NCBI GenBank assembly: GCA_027919835.1
Contig: JANVFP010000044.1
Span: 283,003-347,002 of the forward strand
Direction: 5' to 3'
Length of the DNA: 64,000 bases
From: Lentinula raphanica
Taxonomy: Eukaryota > Basidiomycota > Agaricomycetes > Agaricales > Omphalotaceae
Shown here: positions 27,101 to 40,100 of the stretch, in pieces
Position numbering within the stretch: position 1 is the first letter of the stretch
Layout: each line of letters starts with the position of its first letter
Position numbers and translations under genes: made by a program
The notes under the pieces: generated by a model
Databases searched by the model: none
What the model was told of the DNA's origin: nothing
The model's input: only the letters and a program-made list of their open reading frames with translations

Positions 27101-30100
27101 TCACAATATAGCCAGCCCCACAGGTTGAATTTTCAAGTTCTCTGAATTGTATCTAGAGGAATATGATATATACAATATCCTGACACAGTATAGAGCCCAC
27201 ACAAAAATTATTGAGTGTGCTATTAATGAATTTCGACTCAAAAACACCAAATAAGCGCCCATAAGCGCCCAAAACTCGTTGTTATGAGTGTGTTATAGTA
27301 TAACAATTGTTCCGACTTTTTGACTGTTAAGTATGTTAAGTATAGTGACTGATAACACTGTTTTAAGTATTTTCATTGTCAACTGTGTTAAGTATAATAC
27401 ATATAAGTACTGTTATGAGTTTTAGTGTGTTAGGTGTGATAAGTGCTAAGTCTACTGAACATATTGAGTAATATAAATTGTTCTAAGTTATCAAGGGTAC
27501 TAGGTGTGCTAAAAATATCATGTACAATATATCTACTCCCCAAATTATTCAGTTTGGTATGATTCTTGAGTGATATAAGTGATTGAGCCTGAGGATACTA
27601 GGGTTGCTATAAATGGCATATACATGATATATACTGACTGTGTAGTAGATTTGGTATGATTTGGAGTGATGTTGTTTTTCAATTGTGTTGTGTAAATTTT
27701 TTTATTTTGCATTTTCAGGGCCAATGAGGCACCCCTGAATTTTTTGAGTATTTTTCATGATTTTTTCAGATTTTTTGCTATCAGATGAGATCAAGTTCTA
27801 TTTTTAGCCCAATAAAGGTACTAGGATGCTAAATATAGCATATACATCATATATACTGACTGTATAGTGGATTTGGAATGATTTGGAGTGATAAAAATTT
27901 TTTACACTTGTCGCGTATTTTTTTTTATTTTGCATTTTCAGGGCCAACAAGGCACCCCTGAATTTTTTGACTATTTTTAGGATTTTTTTCAGATTTTTTG
28001 CTACAGGATGAGATCATGATTGATTTTTTAGTAATTTTGATGTGCCTGGACCTGCAATAGGCTCTATACCATCCCTAAATATTTTTTTGCCTTTTTAGTA
28101 ATTTTTTGGGCTATTTTTAGTACCTACATTGGTCCTACATCATTTTTGATCATATGAGGTCATTTGCTTACATACCCTGATCTGACCTAATCAGGCCATT
28201 TTAGGTTTTTTATAGATTTTTATGAATTTTCGAGTTTTTTTTGAAAATGTACTGCTTATTTAATATCTGGATGATTATTAATTACCCAAAACAGTAAATA
28301 TAAGCCATATGTGACAGGTGGTGACAGGCATGACCACCCTCCGGGGCCATTTCCGGGACCCCCTCCGGGTTATCACAACTATTTGCAATAGGTACCCGAT
28401 AACTTATCAGTGTTTTTTACAAAAGCTTTACTGTATCCTGTGCGTCGCAAAGGCGCCGTATTCGCCCAATCCCGCTGGGACTTGGCCATCGATGGCATCA
28501 ATTGTCGTCAAGTGGCCAACACCTCCTCCAAGGCTGTCTATGACACCCTACCTGGACTCGAACGTCTTCCTGTCGTCTGTAGAGACTACTATCAGTACGT
28601 CACCGACCGTATACCCCAACTGTCTATCCTAGTCCGCAGACACATCCTGTCACATAGTCCTAGGTATGTCGCTTTCCTCCACACGTGCGTCTCTAATTCT
28701 TTTCCCAGTAATATAAAGAACAAACCGTTCTCCCGTCCACAAGAACTGGGTACCATTGACAAGGACTCTGATTATGTCGCTCGTTTCATTGCCTTCCTCG
28801 TCTCTCACCACCAAAAACCCATAGACAAGTTTCCTGTACCCCTGCACCCCGAACTCGCCGCTCAGCTCGAAGAGCTAGTCAACCAACTCCAAGAGAAGGA
28901 ACGCTCAACTGAATCCTTCAAGGACCTCATTCACCAGACTGTGTGGCTCATCATATCTCGCCCTAGTCAGCAATTCTTGGAGAACGACCTCCTCTGCCCC
29001 TTCACGCGGTTCCTTATCGCCTCTAATCTCCGCGACGAAGGTGGGTTCTCAAAACCCAATGCTATTACCCCGAACATCGCCAAAGCTCAGTGGGCTTTCC
29101 GCGCCACGGCTCTCGAGCAGATCTTACGAATACAGGGCGACTATGGCCATGACCCCATGCGGTACGTTCTCTGTTTTACCTCTCTCTTTCCCAATCAATG
29201 ACCACCTTCCAGAGCGTACGAACAAGCCGTCAAAGTCTTCATTACAGACACCCATCCTGTCCTCTTTACTACTCTCCGCCAACACATGAGCTTCTTCTCC
29301 GCTTTAGCCTACCGTCAACAAGGGCTTTCCAAGTTCCAGTGGAACATTGAACGCACTGTCCTCTCAATGGATGGCCATCCCATCTCCGTCCAATCTTTCA
29401 TTGACGGAATACAAAACACTTTGACTTGTGTCACCTCTCAGATACACCAACTATTCAGAGGGTGTCCATACGAAGACATCTTACACCTCATCGATCAAGC
29501 TACCATACCAAGCAAATCTGGCCAACCCCGTTGGTTCTTAGACCAAGCATCAAACGAGATGCCGGGTTATTCTTTCTTCGACGAACCCCAGAATGGACTC
29601 CTTGCCCTGCGACCCCGCCTTCTCGAACACTTAATCCAAGATCCAACTTTGTTTTCCCTTTCGCTGAACCCTCCCAAACTCACTTCCCACCATGGTTTGT
29701 GTCCTTCCCTTCCTCATTGCCTCCGCTGAACCCCTTCCAGGCGCCGTCTTCCAGTGGTTCAACGAGCTCGACGAGATCGTCAAAGGGTTATACTATCTCA
29801 TCTGTACTACCTGGGGTGGCGGGGCCCGTGCAACCGAGGTTGAATACACCCTGTATGCCAACTATCCAGACAAGCAACGGAACGTGTACTATATCAATGG
29901 CCTCCTAACCATCGTCACCGAATACTCCAAAACCCAGTCGATAACAGGCGCAGGAAAACTCGTTGCTCGAACTCCCGCTTACCAGGTCAACCGACTACTC
30001 GTTCTCGTCCTCGGACTCGCTTTCTGGGCTGCCGGCTACATCGGATGCCACGTCGGCATGGCGAAGGAGAGTTGCGAGCGCTACTTTTACGAAGTCTTTG

Positions 30101-32599
30101 TCCTCACTGGCCACTCAATGACAAGCAAAAAATTCTCCGATGTACTCGGCTCCTTCAACTCTGCCAACATCGGCGTCAACGCTCGTCAGGCTGACTTTCG
30201 TCAGATGATGGCGTGCATGCTCATATCTGCAACCTCTACCAACTTTTTGGACACCGAAGACGAAGATCCCAACGTCATCGCCGCTCATGAATCTTTTGGC
30301 CACAGTCTAGACACCGGCCGAGCCCATTACGGATTGGAGTCCACTGCCAGTATAGGCCTTGCCCCCGACGCCGTCGCCCACATGCAACAAGTATGTATAC
30401 GCTGGCAAGTCTTCCTCAAGCTCGTCCATCCCGTGTTCCAGAGCTCCCTTCCTGAACAGCCACCGGTATGTCATCCCGTTACTCATTGGTCTACCCCCGA
30501 CTGAACCCATACAGGGCACACTGACCAACTCTCCGTCTGCCAACGCTATCGTGACTGAACTCTTCAAGAACTTTACAAATTCCTTCTCCCACCAGTTTCT
30601 CCAGTTCGAACAACGCACTCAGGCTTTCATGCAACAAGCCATCGAGCACATGGGCACTCAAATCATTGAGCAACTTCGCTCAGTACACAACCTTGTCACT
30701 TATCAGAATTCACGCCGAGCTCCCGTCCAACCATCCGTATACCAGGCTTTGAAAGCCGTTCTCAGACGGAAATACGACCCGCAACTCGGCTTCACCAGTC
30801 CTCAGCAGGCCGAGCTTATCAACAGTGTCGGGAGTTCCTTCCATGTGTTGGGTGTTCTCGAAACAGGCGGTGGCAAAAGCCTAGCTTTTTTTGGCACACC
30901 CTTTCTCTTCCCTGACCATCTATTCATTGTCGTCAGCCCACTTGTCGCTCTCACTGAGGATCTCCGTCGACGGCTCCTCGAGACCAGCATCAAAGGCGGA
31001 GTATGGGGAGACACCTCCTGGGACCCGCATACGGCCCAACTCGTTCTAGTTTCAGCTCATAACGCAGGTACGACAGCGTTCGACCAATGGCTCAAACTGG
31101 CCGCCATCCGTTCCCGCCTCAAACGAGTCTTTGTCGACGAGGCTCACAAAATTGCAACGGACTCTGAATGGCGTCCATGCATCCGTCTCCTCACGCACCT
31201 CACCCGTCATGGGGTACCCCTTACCCTTCTGTCTGGATCACTCATGCCGCGTTCCATCCCAAAGATCCTCGAACTTCTCCATATCACCGACCTTTCTATT
31301 GTTGACGAAATCCGTCGATACACCGGCCGACCCAATCTACAGTACTACGTTGAGAAGATTGAACAGGATGGGTATCTTGACCGCATTCAAGCCTCAGTCC
31401 AATCCGAAACTGCCAAATTCGAACCCCACGATCGCGGTATCATATTTATGAAGACCATCGTCGAAACTGAGCAAGTCAGAGCTTCACTTCGATGTCCTGT
31501 ATACACTGGCCAGATGACAATCGAGCAGAGGCGAGAATCAGAGCTGTGCTGGCGAAGAGGGTTGCGCCCAGAAGACCGTTGGATCGTGGCTACCCAGGCC
31601 TTTGGGCAAGGCGTCGACTACGCCTCCGTAAGGACGGTCATCCACACGGACCCCATGGAGCTCATCAACTTCTTCCAGGAGACTGGTCGCGCTGGAAGGG
31701 ATGGAGATCCGGCTCGATGCTTCTGTTTCTGGACGGAATTACCACCGCCTGCCCCAGACCTGAAAAACGACCATTTAGGCAGAGCTGATATGATCATGCT
31801 CCTACAAACCACTGCATGCATCCGCATGTCGTTTGCCTCACTTGACTGGGAAACTCACTCTTGTCTTGCGCTCAATGCCTCTCCATGCATGAACTGTGAA
31901 AGGCTTTCATTGGTACGTCTCTACTTACACTACTCATTCTCCCCTTCACATCCAACCCAGGTCCCACATGCGGTCGCTCCTGTTGACCTCCCCAATTTCA
32001 ACAAGCCCCTGGTGCCCAATCTCCCAAACGACTCTTCTCAACTTGTCCCCCTCTCCGTCCCCATCAACGCCGCCATGTTGAGTGCCAAATATGACCAAGG
32101 GCTCGAACAGCTACTCCTGTTCAAACGTATACTCGACGATGTCGAGCAATGCGGTTGCCTCGACTGTTGGGTCAAGTGTGACTTTCACAATACAACCACC
32201 ACTCACAAACGACCCTGGGCTTTCGATCCCAGCCTTGCTACCCTCCTCCGCTTGAAAATGAAATCTGGTGATTTCTGGCCGTTTTGTTACAACTGCTGGA
32301 TTCCGTTCCGTGAACCGTATAATCATCCGCCGACTGAACCGTACCAAAAACTCGACCGCGATCGATGTACTCATGTCTGGGATGATCCAACGACAGGGAA
32401 GCTTGTACCTGTCGTACCGACGCTGATCGCTCTGATATTCACCAGTCGACAGCAACTGGTCACAGAAATGGCCCAGAATCTGGGTCAAAAATGGCACACC
32501 ATCGGACTGCTTACAGACTGGCTCCACGAGAAAGTCCAAAGCCCTTCTTCTGCGCCCAATCCTGTCATATTTATCAATTTGTACTTTACCCTTACCTGA
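24126..32599 (+). CDS. Zinc-finger / tyrosine recombinase / RecQ-like helicase fusion, interrupted by a transposon
   Basis: One multi-exon gene of about 1650 codons once the inserted element (25354-28441) is set aside. A 4-codon exon (MPRI) joins LCKRPDCPLPFSGTNPQVHE, a C2H2 finger, then LPCPCGSEAH. Near residues 190-280 are CTECC...HQYRQH and KCSIPRC...HWPRFH, resembling the OrsD (PF12013) finger pair. Residues about 740-980 read as a tyrosine recombinase: WGGGARATEVEY (box I Arg), RQADFRQMMACML (box II Arg; the usual HxxR histidine is replaced), and GHSLDTGRAHYG with His and nucleophile Tyr nine residues apart as in integrases. From about 1000 on comes a RecQ-type helicase: ETGGGKS, VSPLVALTEDLR, VFVDEAHKI, GIIFMK, ATQAFGQGVDYASVRTVIH and QETGRAGRDG. 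A Cys-rich tail (CGCLDCWVKCDFH) ends at 32599. The insertion truncates this copy at about residue 360. Domain order is seen; mobility is inferred. Confidence 0.8.
25354..28441. mobile_element. Palindromic (foldback) DNA transposon copy 1, 3.09 kb, with 8-bp target duplication
   Basis: Non-coding element inserted in the YR-helicase gene. The left arm (25354 to about 26767) is repeated as its reverse complement in the right arm (about 27057-28441), leaving a unique centre of about 290 bases. The ends are cagctgatactgtaaaac on the left and, on the other strand, acaggatacagtaaagc on the right. The first 45 bases differ and the rest of the arms is nearly identical. Flanks are ccgtcgca (25346-25353) and gcgtcgca (28442-28449), 7 of 8 matching, read as a target-site duplication. 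Removing the element with one flank copy restores the reading frame. The outer 120 bases are GC-rich and the interior is AT-rich with long A and T runs. No transposase is coded. An 8-bp duplication fits hAT, P or possibly KDZ-like elements. It lies opposite in orientation to the copy at 37894-40907. Confidence 0.9.
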
Positions 32600-32755
32600 A
32601 AAGCATAAATTAAACGTTCCTCTTCGTCATTCCTAGTCGTCATATTACAATGTCTAAGCCCGATCATATAAAGCCTATGCCTCAATTCTAATCCCTTCAT
32701 TCGCTCGTCTACCTCCTACCACATCCGCCGACTCGTTCACTGACATCCCTCCGCC

Positions 32756-34107
32756 ATGGTTCACAACTGGTAAGACATACTGCCACGCTCCAATATGTAG
32801 CCTGACGCGTCTTTCTAAGCTCCTACTGCTCCTATGTATCTACGTCGCATGCCGACATATCGGACCACATCTTCGAGACACACCATCAAGAAAGTATCAC
32901 CGACCGCCCGGTCCACATGGTACACCAAGGTAAATCCCAATTTATATCTCTTGTCCGCTACCTCAACGTATACAGGTGTCGCCTACCGCCTACACACCGC
33001 CGGTAGGCCAGACAAGTTCGTTTGTCCCTCGTGTAATACCATCGGTTCCAAGGCCGTCGTTTGGGACCATTTCATTCACGCTCACAACTCCAAGGTAGGC
33101 GTCTTCCCCGCCTATCTAACACTTTCTCTCATTCGTCATGCCACAGAGAAAACGCGCAGAGGAGGTCGCCTCGTCTGGCCTCGAACTCGATCCGGTTGTA
33201 CAACGCGTAGCCAAAAAGGCCAAATACAGCGGCCCGTCTCCTCCTATCACCCCTCCTCCGTTCTCTTCATCACCGATGACTTCTTCTTCCGGGTCCTCCC
33301 TCCAACTGCCTTCAAGCCAAACTGCCGCCACGTCTGTTGCGTCTACAAGCCAAACCACGATCCAGCCCTCATTCGATCCCAATGCTGTCGTCCTCGATAC
33401 CCAGCGGATCCTCAAAGACCATAGTCCTACCCACGTCCTTTTCCACTTCCTTCACCATGCTATGTCCCCCATCATTCGCCATTGTGCCTACCATCACGTT
33501 ATGCTCAAATCACACCCCGAGTCACATCACCAGTTGTGGCGGTGTCCTAAGCGCATTTCCCACAAGAACTCTGAATACAAAAAGGAATTCACTATCAAAC
33601 TCGTCGCACAGGACGGGGCCTGCTGCTTCAAGTGCTGGACTCCACAGGATCCCATCTTCCACCATGGAACATCTGGCTGCGACATCGTCGACGCAGACCA
33701 ATGGGAGCAGTGGTGGCGAGCCGTTCCATACCTTGTCTTTCGCACGGAATACCTCCGCACCAAGGTATTCGATGTTCTAGGTATACCCGTCGACACATTC
33801 CCAACCCTACGCTCTTTTGCGTCTTGGTTGACGCTATCCGCTCAAGACACTTCCGACCCGGAATACGATTTCCGTATCACCAACCTAATCGTTTTGGTGT
33901 ACGTCTACTTTCGCTTCTCGACTGAATCTTCTCTGGTGATCGGTACTGGTCTAGTCCTTGACCGTAAGTCTCTTACCTTCTCTTCACCCTTATCATTCTC
34001 ACATCCACTTATCAGGCATCGCGTACGGCAAGGATAAAGGCCCTACGAATGTCGTTGCCTCCGATCCCACTGCTCCTACCAATCCCAGTACCAACTGCTC
34101 CTCCTAG
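32756..34107 (+). CDS. Unknown protein with two C2H2 zinc fingers (family X, intact copy)
   Basis: Starts 157 bases after the YR-helicase stop, same strand. A 4-codon exon (MVHN) is spliced at 32770-32819 onto CSYCSYVSTSHADISDHIFE, which continues with THH, a C2H2 finger. The next exon has FVCPSCNTIGSKAVVWDHFI followed by HAH, a second finger. Then comes a basic, Ser/Pro-rich linker (RKRAEEVASS...KKAKYSGPSPP) with a probable nuclear signal. The conserved body begins at VLFHFLHHAMSPIIRHCAYH, runs through RCPKRISHKNSEY, CCFKCWTPQDP and PYLVFRTEYLRTKVFDVLGI, and ends in a hydrophobic stretch. The last intron (about 33962-34014) leads to a short tail that stops at TAG 34105-34107. It shares this body and the short-first-exon layout with the gene at 37166-41078. 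I do not recognise the family. The location suggests it works with the YR-helicase, perhaps in DNA binding. Confidence 0.65.
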
Positions 34108-35786
34108 AATAGCTTGTGCTCGTCTTCTCTCTCCTGCTTGCCTCAACGAAAGTTTACCCTTTAGACTTCCTTTTTCCTTTTGCTCACCGTTCTCAAAGGA
34201 CCACTGGACCGTGTAACATGTAATATTAGCATATCGCCCCGCCGTCGTTCTCGTAGTTTTGACCGTTGCAGACCCAAGATCCCTTCCCCACCTGTCTTAC
34301 CAAAGGACCACTGGACCAACCCCTGTACTTTTATCTTCCCGCGGACCTTCCCAGAATACCGCATGCCTTCATCTGCTTTCCTCAATGTCAGGTCTGTTAC
34401 CCATGCCCCAGGACTTTCTCTCTGCTTCTCGTTCTCCAAGGACTATATTCCCCTGAATTCACTATCGTTCCATCCATCCCCTCTTCGCTTTTACACGTCG
34501 TACAATCATGCTTTGTTCCGGACTCGCGCTTCTCAAGGACTACTGTAATATCGATTCTCCCTATACCCACCACCTGTTCTCCTTTCCGATAAATTTGTAC
34601 ATACCTAATGCTAAACTCTTCCTGTCCTTACAGAGATGTAGAATGCCATACACGCCTTAAATGGACACTAGGCGCCCGCCTTTAAATTCAGTACCCTCTT
34701 ATTGTGTGATCGTTACCCGACTCGCTCTACAACGAGCCCTGGAATATATCGTGCAGCCTTCATCGACTGGGCATCGCTGTGCGATGAATAACCGTCCTTG
34801 AAGACGAGTACGAAGCTATTCGGAACAATGGCCTGTACTAGTCACTTGGTGGCTGTGTACCGCGTCAGCGTCACTTGACTTGATCATATGACCTTCAACC
34901 AACTCGGTTGATTCACCGCTCCGTTTCTTCTTCTTCCTCCATCCATCCGTCATTACGATGTACAACTCTTCAAATCCACCATTCTCAGGCCCCCTCATAT
35001 CGGCTGCCTTTACTCTGTTCCTACCTCGGGCGTTCCTCACTGCTAAGTTCCCGCCGACATATTAGCCAACACTCGCTTTTACGTTACAAGTAACGGCTAT
35101 TCCACCCTCCTCAAATTGAGCGTTATGCCTCGGGTCTCATCCGAGTAAGTGAACTGCCCGTAATCACCCCTTTTTTCCCCGTTTTCAAGTTTCACTCCCG
35201 TTGTCCCCACATGATCGTACTCAAAGGATTCATCTTTAAGGGTGTCCCCAGCCTGCCCCGATCGGCCCTTGTCGTCACGTCAAAACCCTTTTGAAGCACC
35301 ATCGTTCACACTGTACTATCCGGTATTACCTGTTTTCAACAAACTATCACCTTTCTGCGCAGACCATAGGAGTCGAGTTCTACCCCTAGGACTCCTCCAT
35401 CCCTTAACCTCGGTGGTCGAGTTCCAACCATTCGGGACTCCTACCCATGGGGTCGAGTTCTACCCCTAGGACTCCTCCATCCCTTAACCTCGGTGGTCGA
35501 GTTCCTTCCCTTCGGGACTCCTACCCATGGGGTCGAGTTCTACCCCTAGGACTCCTCCATCCCTTAACTTCGGTGGTCGAGTTCCTTCCCTTCGGGACTC
35601 CTACCCATGGGGTCGCGTTCTACCCCTAGGACTTGCTCTCAATCGAACAATACCCGGTCTCGTTAACTACTTTCCTAGTAGACACCGATCATCGTATTGT
35701 CACAATATTATACATTGTCCACCACGTATCTCATTGAACGTCACAGAAAATAAAAATGGCCCAATTTTGGGCCAATTTCCCTGCTA
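34108..35786. other. 1.7 kb spacer with C/T-rich sequence and a tandem repeat
   Basis: No gene is recognisable. The 16-base segment aaaggaccactggacc occurs twice, at about 34195 and 34304. An 80-bp tandem repeat occupies 35371-35635 (listed separately). The 3' end of the ribonucleotide reductase gene on the minus strand abuts the right edge. Confidence 0.4.
35371..35635. repeat. 80-bp tandem repeat, about 3.3 copies
   Basis: A unit starting gtcgagttctacccctagga recurs at 35372, 35452, 35532 and (with gtcgcg) 35612, an exact 80-base period with few mismatches. Each unit contains cctcggtggtcgagttcc and ttcgggactcctacccatgg. The unit is not a multiple of three, so each reading frame is different in successive copies and a coding role is unlikely. 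Confidence 0.9.
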
Positions 35787-36951
35787 TCAAAAATCTTCGG
35801 GATTATCGCTTTCAGAATGAGGTCAGCAAACGCATTCCGACAGAGACGTTCACGCACAAATCCAAAGCCCTTCCAGCGGCTCCAATACCTTGCCCCACGC
35901 CTGCCTTTGCATATTCGGATACCCGCTTCTCGAAGAAATTAGTCTTGCCTTGCAGGGAGATCAGGTCCATGAAATCGAACGGGTTCGCCGCCGAGTAGAT
36001 CTTGTCCACCCCAAGCGCAACAAGAAGACGGTCGGCTACGAATTCGATATATTGCCGCATAAGTGCAGCGTTCATCCCAATAAGGCTGACCGGCAGCGAT
36101 TCTATACATGGGATGAGATCCTTGTCCAGCATGACGAGAGTAAACCTAACCAGTTAAAAAGGCTTGCTCGATCTGCACCGCCTCGCGAATGATTTCCTGA
36201 ACGATTGCTTGATCTGGACGGCGCTGAAGAAGCCCGAACAGCATACAAGCGAAATCCGTATGAAGTCCCTCATCCCGACTGATGAGCTCATTCGAAAAAC
36301 ACAAACCCGGCATCAAACCTCTCTTCTTCAACCAAAAAATGGCTGCAAAAGAGCCGGAGAAGAAGATACCCTCCACCGCTGCAAATGCAACCAGACGCTG
36401 TCCAAAACATGCTTCACCGTCGCGAATCCAACGCAAGGCCCAGTTTGCCTTTTCCGAAATGGAAGGGATCGTCTCAATCGCGCGGAAGAGCATGTCACGC
36501 TCGGAAGGGTCTTTGACAAACGTGTCGATGAGGAGCGAGTACGTCTCCGAGTGGATGTTCTCCATCATAATCTGGAAACCGTAAAAGCATCTCACTTCCG
36601 CTACTTGAACCTCGTTCGAGAAACGTTCCAGAAGATTCTCGTTGACGATCCCATCCGAAGCCGCGAAAAACGCCAGAACTCTTGACAAGAAGAAACGCTC
36701 ATTGTCGGTAAGCTTCTCCTTCCAATGCGGAATGTCCTTGGACAGATCAATTTCTTCCGTAGTCCAAAATGAAGCTTGCGCGGTTTTGTATTGTTCCCAG
36801 ATCTAACCTTGTGAGCGTAATTTTGGAAACCACTCGTCGCACCCACCTGAGGATATTGAAGTGGAAACAGAACAAAACGCCTTGGTGACTCTTGCAGCAG
36901 AGGCTCTGACTTGGCCGTCAATACCGCCCCATCCACTTCGCGTTTGCTCAC
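35787..36951 (-). CDS. RNR2: Ribonucleotide reductase small subunit (R2)
   Basis: Class Ia R2 subunit that houses the diiron-tyrosyl radical cofactor and, with the large subunit, makes deoxyribonucleotides. Read on the minus strand: [12 protein letters not shown], then [20 protein letters not shown]. An intron (about 44 bases) leads to [20 protein letters not shown]. Further on are [60 protein letters not shown] and [14 protein letters not shown]. Iron ligands (Asp in EEIDL, Glu and His in ENIHSE, Glu in AAVEG, Glu and His in DEGLH) and the radical Tyr (ETYS) are all present. A 49-base intron joins EQAFLT to [12 protein letters not shown] last 49-base intron (35809-35857) yields the C-terminus FDNPEDF, matching the acidic R1-docking tail. 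The gene therefore looks complete. It faces away from the zinc-finger gene at 37166. Whether it is the only RNR2 of the genome is unknown. Confidence 0.92.
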
Positions 36952-37165
36952 CTTCTACTTCCATATATGCGCTTCCTTCTTTAGCTAACAAACTGCTCAT
37001 CTGTAATACACGTCAAGATAGGAAATCCACGGGATGGAGAACCCTACGTCGTATCCAGGTAATAGTTCGGGTGAGAGAAAGGGAACGCCGGACCACCGGA
37101 AATTTCCCACTTCCATAACCCTTCCTCGAACGCTCAACCCCTTTTACTTTCTCCTTCGTTGCACC

Positions 37166-40100
37166 ATGTTCTACCACTGGTAAGCAAACCGTTGTCCTTG
37201 ACTCACTCGTTCACTCATCTCCTGATAGTCCAGTCTGCCCTTTTCGATCCCAAACGTTTGATGAAACGTTCGCTCACAGTCAGAGCCACCCAGAAGTTAT
37301 GCAAGCCCTTCAACAATTCTCTCATCGTATCCAGCTCTTACCCATCTTTCCCTCCTTTGGCGTCAATCCATCGCGTGGGCTCGGTGCCGTCACACTCCTG
37401 GCACGCGCAATGCGACCTGAGGACGTCTTTCGATTCATTCTGTCCTCCATGCAACCTGTTCTTCACACCTGCACCTATCACTTTATCATGCTCGGTCGTT
37501 CCACTGATCACTATGAGATTAAACGATGTAGTTCCCACTACAAACGTATCCTCAACCGTACCTCGGAATATCGACTTGTCTTTCTGCCTCTCATCACACC
37601 CACCCCGTCACTTGACAACAAGTGCAGGAAATGTGATCATCCCCGCTTCCCCATCTACGGTCACTTCACTCCCACTCAATGTCTACGCTCTCCAATCCGC
37701 AACTTGGAATTCTGGAGTGCTTCCACCTACCTCATCTTCCGCACAGCCTACTTACGCAGCGCCGTCTTCACCAACCTCGGCCTTTCAAGCGATATTTTCC
37801 AAGGCAACCTCCAGTCCTATGCCTCCTGGTTGATCCTTCCCGCTCTCGACACTACCCAGCCGGGACACGACGCTATGTTCACGAACATGTCCCACAGGAT
37901 ACAGTAAAGCTTTTGTAAAAAAGACTGATAAGTTATCGGGTACCTATTGCAAATAGTTGTGATAACCCGGAGGGGGTCCCGGAAATGGCCCCGGGGGGTG
38001 GACATGCCTGTCACCACCTGTCACATATGGCTTATATTTACTGTTTTGGGTAATTAATAATTATCCAGATATTAAATAAGCAGTACATTTTCAAAAAAAC
38101 CCGAAAATTCATAAAAATTCATAAAAAACCTAAAATGGCCTGATTAGGTCAGATCAGGATATGTAAGCAAATGACCTCATATGATAAAAAATGATGTAGG
38201 GCCAATGTAGGTACTAAAAATAGCCCAAAAAATTACTAAAAATGCAAAAAATATTTAGGGATGGTATAGAGCCTATTGCAGGCCCAGGCACATCAAAATT
38301 ACCAAAAAAGGAAAAAATTGATCATGATCTCATCTTGTAGCAAAAAATCTGAAAAAAATCCTAAAAATAGTCAAAAAATTCAGAGGTGCCTTGTTGGCCC
38401 TGAAAACACAAAATAAAAAAAAATACGCGACAAGTGTAAAAATTTTCATCACTCCAAATCATCCCAAATCCACTATACAGTCAGTATATATGATGTATAT
38501 GCTATATTTAGCATCCTAGTACCTTTATTGGGCTAAAAATAGAACTTGATCTCATCTGATAGCAAAAAATCTGAAAAAATCATAAAAATTGCTCAAAAAA
38601 TTCAGGGGCGCCTCATTGGCCCTGAAAATGCAAAATAAAAAAATTTACACGACACAATTGGAAAACAACATCACTCCAAATCATAACACAGTCAGTATAT
38701 GTCATGTATATGCCATTTATAGCACCCCTAGTACCCTCAATCACTTATATCACTCAAGAATCATACCAAACTGAATAATTTGGGAAGTAAATATATTGTA
38801 CATGATATTTTTAGCACACCTAGTACCCTTGATAACTTAGAACAATTTATATTACTCAATATGTCCAGTACACTTGGCACTTATCACACCTAACACACTA
38901 AAACTCATAACAGTACTTACTTAACACAGTTGACAATGAAAATACTGTAAACAGTGTTATCAGTCATTATACTTAACACACTTGACAGTTAAAAAGTCGG
39001 AACAATTGTTATACTATAACACACTCATAACAACGAGTTTTGGGCGCTTATGGGCGCTTATTTGGTGTTTTTGAGTCGAAATTCATTAATAGCACACTCA
39101 ATAATTTTTGTCTGGGCTCTATACTGTGTCAGGATGTTGTCTATATCATATTCTTCTAGATACAATTCAGGGAACTCGAAAATTGAACCTGTGGGGCTGG
39201 CTATATTGTGATCTTTTGAAATATAACAGTGTTTTATGTAAATGTCAGTGCATACACCCATGTTTTGAAGTCAAACTGCTACTGGGTTATGAAAAGAGTC
39301 ATCCTACAACCTATTCTATGCTATCTCTATGTGATACAGCCAAGAGATCTGTAATGGGGGTCATTGAATATGACATCTATTGTTACATGTAAGTGTAGAC
39401 ATCTATAGTGTACATGAAACATGTACATGTATATCACAGAGTCCAATAGTCATAGTGAGTATCTGAACCATGTCCAGAGACCTCTAGTAGACTGTAGGAG
39501 TGATTCCCTCATCAACCACCATCAGTATACTTGCATTACATGGACATATGCATTGACATTTACATAAAACACTGTTATATTTCAAAAGATCACAATATAC
39601 CCAGTCCCACAGGCTGTAATCTTGAGTTCTCCGAACTATATCAAGTGTATTATGATATAAACAACATCCTTACACAATATAGAGCCCAGACAAAAATTAT
39701 TGAGTGTGCTATTAATGAATTTCGACTCAAAAACACCAAATAAGCGCCCATAAGCGCCCAAAACTCGTTGTTATGAGTGTGTTATAGTATAACAATTGTT
39801 CCGACTTTTTGACCGTCAAGTGTGTTAAGTATAATGACTGATAACACTGTTTACAGTATTTTCATTGTCAACTGTGTTAAGTAAGTACTGTTATGAGTTT
39901 TAGTGTGTTAGGTGTGATAAGTGCCAAGTGTACTGGACATATTGAGTAATATAAATTGTTCTAAGTTATCAAGGGTACTAGGTGTGCTAAAAATATCATG
40001 TACAATATATTTACTTCCCAAATTATTCAGTTTGGTATGATTCTTGAGTGATATAAGTGATTGAGGGTACTAGGGGTGCTATAAATGGCATATACATGAC

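Noticed and set aside
25354..28441. Inversion of the 28-38 kb segment by recombination between the two palindromic copies
   Set aside because: Each copy is flanked by its own matching 8-bp duplication and each host gene reads through in frame across its own copy. The present order is therefore the original one.
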